In this document: positions 60,893 through 64,000 of the stretch, one piece after another | Numbering within the stretch: the stretch's first letter is position 1 | Layout of the letters: every line of letters begins with the position of its first letter | Assembly: GCF_029369745.1 (NCBI RefSeq) | Contig: NZ_CP120210.1 | Coordinates: 6,200,001 to 6,264,000, forward strand | From: Amycolatopsis sp. QT-25 | Lineage (GTDB): Bacteria > Actinomycetota > Actinomycetes > Mycobacteriales > Pseudonocardiaceae | Length of the DNA stretch: 64,000 nucleotides | Direction: 5' to 3' | The notes under the pieces: generated by a model | The model's database searches: none | What the model saw: only the letters and a program-made list of their open reading frames with translations | Told to the model about the DNA's origin: nothing | Made by a program: the position numbers and the translations under genes

Positions 60893-61372
60893 TCAAGCAC
60901 CAGCGGAAACAAATTCCGCAAGCGACGAATAGCCGTTTTCCGGATTTGCGCCTTCGCCGACCGATGTCCAGGTATTCTTGGGGATGTCCACAATCACTGG
61001 CGCGTCTTTGATCTTCATTGTCGCCTTCAATGCGTGGTCGTCACCCTTGATCAGGTACACCCTGGCGAGGTCCATGCTGAGGTACCCCTTGGCGCCCGTG
61101 ATCTTGAAGCAGAACGGGACGTTCTTGGTCCGACTCCATACTTCTACAAGGTTAGCACCGCCACCACACTCGGTGAACAGGATGTGTCCGTCGCCTTTCA
61201 GCAGGCGAATACCGTGCTGCGTGAAGATCTGATCGGCACCCGGATAGTCGTAGTCCTCCACGACAGGCGGCGGATCGTCTGATACGGCCGCACCCGCAGC
61301 CGAAACAGGAAGAAGCGAAAACGCGACAGTGGAAAAAGCGCCCACACCGAGCACGCACGAGTAAAACCTCAC
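60893..61372 (-). CDS. small secreted protein, unknown function
   Basis: The product has 159 residues. Signal peptide (FYSCVLGVGAFSTVAFSLLPVSAAGA) then a mature part with two Cys that may form a disulfide (ILFTECGGGANLVEVW and NVPFCFKITG) and beta-type sequence to the end (ALKATMKIKDAPVIVDIPKNTWTSVGEG). No family is recognised. GTG 61372 follows GGGGAGGA. It lies upstream of the toxin gene in the same direction with a 143-bp gap, so it may belong to the same secreted set. Confidence 0.65.
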   Translation of the reverse strand: MRFYSCVLGVGAFSTVAFSLLPVSAAGAAVSDDPPPVVEDYDYPGADQIFTQHGIRLLKGDGHILFTECGGGANLVEVWSRTKNVPFCFKITGAKGYLSMDLARVYLIKGDDHALKATMKIKDAPVIVDIPKNTWTSVGEGANPENGYSSLAEFVSAGA

Positions 61373-62044
61373 AATGACGAATCCTCCCCTGGGCTCAACC
61401 AGCCCGCAGCCACTTCCTGAGGCCACGAGGACTCTACCTGCGACTTCTCGGTTCGTCAACGATTGGAGAGCGATACGGCCGATCAGCCCATTTCCGCGGA
61501 AGCCGACTCATGAGCCATTCTACGATGTGCCCAAAATCGCTACAGGTAACGCGGACGAATGCTCGTTCGATACCGATGAAGCATGCAATGCAACGTCATG
61601 CCATTTCTCGCCGCTGCTCGCTGCTGACACACTGGTCGAAGCCGAGTCTTCTCGACCACGCTCATCGGCTTCGGCCGTGTCACCACGCGATCACCATCCG
61701 CTACTGGCCCTAGCACCTTCTTCGTAGCTCTTGGTCAAGGAGTTCGTAGTCGCCACGCCCGGCATGACTCATAGGGCCAGGCAGAATGGTTTTGGGTGTG
61801 GCTGGACGCTGCGCCTAGGTCATCATTGCACGAGAGGTGGGCCAGCTGACCGGGCATCTTACATAGGCCGCTACGGACGACCGAACGACATGACACGGTC
61901 CGGCACATGCGTGCCCGGGACGAGCCCGAGAGGTCCGAGACAGTCCGACACCTGACGACAGTCCCCGACACGGCAGGCCCGTCACGACCAGACGAAAATG
62001 TCTTGTCCGGCATCACTTGACACTCTCCGCCACCTCCCAGGTTC
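61373..62044. other. 672-bp stretch without a convincing gene
   Basis: Only short frames with no family-like sequence are present (for example 61374-61727, plus strand). GC is lower than in the flanks. No hairpin, integrase or RNA is seen. It ends at the right-hand copy of the tRNA-Lys sequence. Confidence 0.5.
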
Positions 62045-62205
62045 GCTCTTAACCAGCGGGTTCGGGGTTCGAGTCCCTGATGGCGCACGTATGAGCCCCA
62101 CGTTGTCGATCCGATAACGTGGGGTTTTGTGTTATGTGGACGAATTTCTTCCACTTCCTTAGTGTCCATTGTGGTCTAATCCGCGCCCGAGACGAGCCCG
62201 AGCTG
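62045..62205 (+). repeat. tRNA-Lys 3' part plus flank, second copy (att-like)
   Basis: Bases 62045-62088 equal 52326-52369 without a mismatch. The following 117 bases resemble the left copy without gaps. The first 45 are diverged, but both keep a hairpin of the same shape (here GAGCCCCACGTT paired with AACGTGGGGTT), with compensating changes. It lacks the 5' third of the tRNA and cannot give a tRNA. This is the other end (attR) of a 9.7-kb element, or the remains of a tandem one. Confidence 0.8.
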
Positions 62206-62300
62206 CCGAGGACGCTTCCCAGATGACCTCCAACGTCTTCTGCCTGGTTAGCGTGGCCTGCGGGGTTCCACAAGTCTGCCGACGGCTCTGACCAGTAGGG

Positions 62301-63366
62301 TTATGCCGCCCGTTCGTACTCGTTGATCAGGCCTCCGAGAAGCCGCTGTCGCCTGATCCGCTGAGAGTTGAGGTCTGCCACGGGGTGGGTCGGCTGTGGT
62401 GGGCGAAGCTCGCGGGAACGGTGCGGCCGTCGACCGTTGTAATGCCGGACGTACTCGGCGAGCACGGCGCGCAGATGCCGTTCGCTCAGAATCAACATAC
62501 GGTCGGCGAGCTCGGTTCTGGCCGTGAGCACAAACCGTTCGGCGTAGCAGTTCGCCCGCGGGCAGCGGAGGAATCCTTACCGCCTCGATACCGACGTCGG
62601 CCAGAACGGCGTCGAACGACGCCGTGAACTGGCCAGCCCGGTCACGGATGAGAAACCTGAAGTCGTCGCCTCGATCACCAAGATCCAGCATGAGATTGCG
62701 GATCTGCTGAGTAGTCCACCGGCCGTCCGGATTCGTGGTCGTGCCCAGGATATGGACGTAGCGGCTGCCGACCTCCAGCACGAAGAACACATAGATCCTC
62801 CGGAGGGTGAGCGCACAGTCGATGTGGAAGAAGTCGCACGCCAGCATCGTCGAGGCCTGCGTGCGCAGGAACTGCCGCCAGGTCGTGTCGGTGTCCCGGA
62901 CCGGCGCGGGAGGTACGCGTGCCCGCTTCAGGATCCGCCGGATCGTCGACGCGCCGACCCGGTGTCCAAGCTTGAGCAGCTCACCCTGAATCCTCTTGTA
63001 GCCCCAGCTGTGGTTCTCCCTGGCCATCCGTTCGATCAACCCAGCGATCGCGTCGTCGACCGGTGGACGGCCAACCCGGTGTGGATAAGTCCACTTCGCA
63101 GCCACCAGGCGCCGATGCCAGCGCAGGACCGTGCCCGGGGTGACCAACCGGTGCAGCCGCAGCGCCTTGGGCAGCATGCGGACCAACGCGGCGAACACAG
63201 CCCGGTCAGCCCAATCGAGGCGAGGTTTCGGGTTGCCTCTGCGCAGCACGGCCACCTCATGGCGCAGTACCAGCAACTCGACGTTCTTCGAGGCTGACGA
63301 CCGGCCGAGCAACACCACCAAACCCGCCAGCCGCAAGAGGATCAGATACAGCAGACGCAACGACAT
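62301..63366 (-). pseudogene. integrase-core (DDE) transposase with one frameshift
   Basis: The N-terminal frame runs from ATG 63366 with SKNVELLVLRHEVAVLRR, HRLVTPGTVLRWHRRLV, NHSWGYKRIQGELLKLGHRV, the first Asp in MLACDFFHIDCALTLRRIYV and the second in RDRAGQFTASFDAVL. Near 62566 one base is missing. The frame that follows reads CPRANCYAERFVLTARTEL (catalytic Glu) and YNGRRPHRSRELRPP to the stop at 62301. All parts of an IS481/IS3-like rve transposase are there, so the single lesion is recent. No slippery run is at the break. Confidence 0.8.
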
Positions 63367-63651
63367 GGCCGACGATCATGCCCTACCCGCCGAACGCGCC
63401 TGTCGCATGAACCGACTTCTGGAACCCCACACGATCAGATCGTCTGCACCGCGCTCGGCGTCCATGTGCAGGGGGGCGGTGCGCGCACAGCAAAAGTGCG
63501 GCTCGGATTCACCATCGGGACCACCGAAGCGGACGCGTCGCGGACATGCCCCTTGATCAAGTAACCGACCGAGCGGGCAAGAGATCGCCACCGACAAAGC
63601 CGCAATCGTCAGGTCGACCGCGGGTGCTCCCGAAGGGCGCGCCCCACACCA

Positions 63652-63681
63652 CTCTTAACCAGCGGGTTCGGGGTTCGAGTC
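63652..63681 (+). repeat. third copy of tRNA-Lys core
   Basis: Thirty bases (CTCTTAACCAGCGGGTTCGG and ten more) match 52327-52356 exactly, then the match ends inside the T loop. The copy covers anticodon loop to T arm, suggesting this is the crossover core, and marks a second insertion end 1.6 kb past the first. The 63367-63784 stretch around it holds no gene that I can support. Confidence 0.7.
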
Positions 63682-63784
63682 GGTAATGTAGGGCCACGCG
63701 CTATAACGACTCGACACGATCGGTTCCCGGCCACAGCGGTCACCCCCAGAGCCGTCCTGACCACCAGCTGATCCCGACCCGACT

Positions 63785-64000
63785 TCAGCGGCCCTCCAGC
63801 AGGTTCAAAGCCCGTTCGATCGGCTCCAGTTTGGGGTTGCCCTCCCCGAACGTCTCGATCGCCCGACTCCGCAGCTCGGTCAGGGTGAGGGCCGCGGCCG
63901 CGCTGTCACCGCTGTCGTGCTCGAAGGTGGCCTGCCTGATGGCCTCCATGATGTCGGCTTCGGTGAGAAAGTCACGCCGCTCTCGAGCGCGGAATGGGCG
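63785..64000 (-). CDS. C-terminal end of an unidentified protein (cut by window)
   Basis: An open frame enters from the window edge and stops at TGA 63787-63785, giving 72 residues. The sequence is helical and charged: ERRDFLTEADIMEAIRQA, FEHDSGDSAAAALTLTELR and PKLEPIERALNLLEGR. The clean codon use supports a real gene. No family can be named from this part. Confidence 0.6.
   Translation of the reverse strand, partial: RPFRARERRDFLTEADIMEAIRQATFEHDSGDSAAAALTLTELRSRAIETFGEGNPKLEPIERALNLLEGR

Noticed and set aside
61374..61727. Open frame of 117 codons as a gene
   Set aside because: There is no ribosome binding site, no recognisable sequence, and the amino acid use is like random translation of the region.
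52370..62044. Prophage
   Set aside because: No capsid, terminase, portal, tail or lysis genes are present between the att-like copies; only surface and secreted proteins are found.
62045..62088. A second tRNA-Lys gene
   Set aside because: The acceptor 5' strand and D arm are missing, so it cannot fold as a tRNA; it is a 3' copy left by integration.

Overview
The window reads as chromosome of a high-GC actinobacterium of the Pseudonocardiales, most likely Amycolatopsis or a close relative. Supporting signs are GTG/ATG starts with ATGA/GTGA overlaps, crotonyl-CoA carboxylase/reductase with MeaB and methylmalonyl-CoA epimerase, MocR, SPW-repeat and DUF3224 proteins, an AftB-type arabinosyltransferase, an ALF-repeat polymorphic toxin, and orn next to tRNA-His. 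The genus is an inference from this gene content, not from a search.

Layout. 1-3.6 kb is an insertion-sequence graveyard: a frameshifted DUF222/HNH gene, an intact-looking IS5-family element, an IS701-family element inserted at its edge, and the wreck of a third transposase. 3.6-5 kb holds a thioesterase plus two decayed genes (AraC-type and a conserved hypothetical). 5-19 kb is housekeeping: two methyltransferases, enoyl-CoA hydratase, a soluble ABC ATPase, a cysteine dioxygenase/rhodanese operon behind a Cys-containing leader peptide, alpha-glucan phosphorylase, a lipoprotein metalloprotease, a thioredoxin-TPR protein, a thiamine-binding protein and MarR. 19-24 kb is a mannose module: secreted GH92 alpha-mannosidase, LacI regulator and mannose-6-phosphate isomerase, tied together by copies of the palindrome GACAACGTTGTC. 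24.5-30.5 kb is a LytS/LytTR two-component system in one run with two sodium:solute (acetate/pyruvate-type) symporters. 30.5-34.6 kb has a PEP-mutase-like protein, an AhpD-like protein, MocR and a secreted cyclophilin. 34.7-40 kb carries MeaB, thiolase, methylmalonyl-CoA epimerase, TetR/SPW and Ccr, i.e. C4/C5 acyl-CoA (ethylmalonyl/methylmalonyl) metabolism. 40-52 kb holds a DivIVA-like coiled coil, UspA, a class III cyclase, ProA, an M50-like peptidase, an AlkA-type glycosylase, M20 amidohydrolase, a PDZ-less HtrA protease, oligoribonuclease, tRNA-His, a lipoprotein L,D-transpeptidase and tRNA-Lys.

From tRNA-Lys(CTT) onward the sequence changes character. The 3' part of the tRNA plus its downstream flank is duplicated 9.7 kb away (62045-62205), and a third, shorter copy of the tRNA core lies at 63652-63681. 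This is the footprint of one or two tRNA-targeted integrative elements that no longer show an integrase. Between the copies lie a second-locus AftB-like arabinosyltransferase, a trypsin-fold protein that has lost its whole catalytic triad but carries VCBS repeats, and a 1203-residue secreted ALF-repeat toxin with an EndoU/BECR-like RNase tip, followed at once by a candidate immunity gene of clearly lower GC. A frameshifted DDE transposase closes the region, and the window ends inside an unidentified gene on the minus strand.

Many convergent or tail-to-tail junctions are closed by long, nearly perfect hairpins (15808, 18410, 23885, 30453, 33140, 42878, 49215, 50828). Several share the arm core GAAGGCCTCCTTC.
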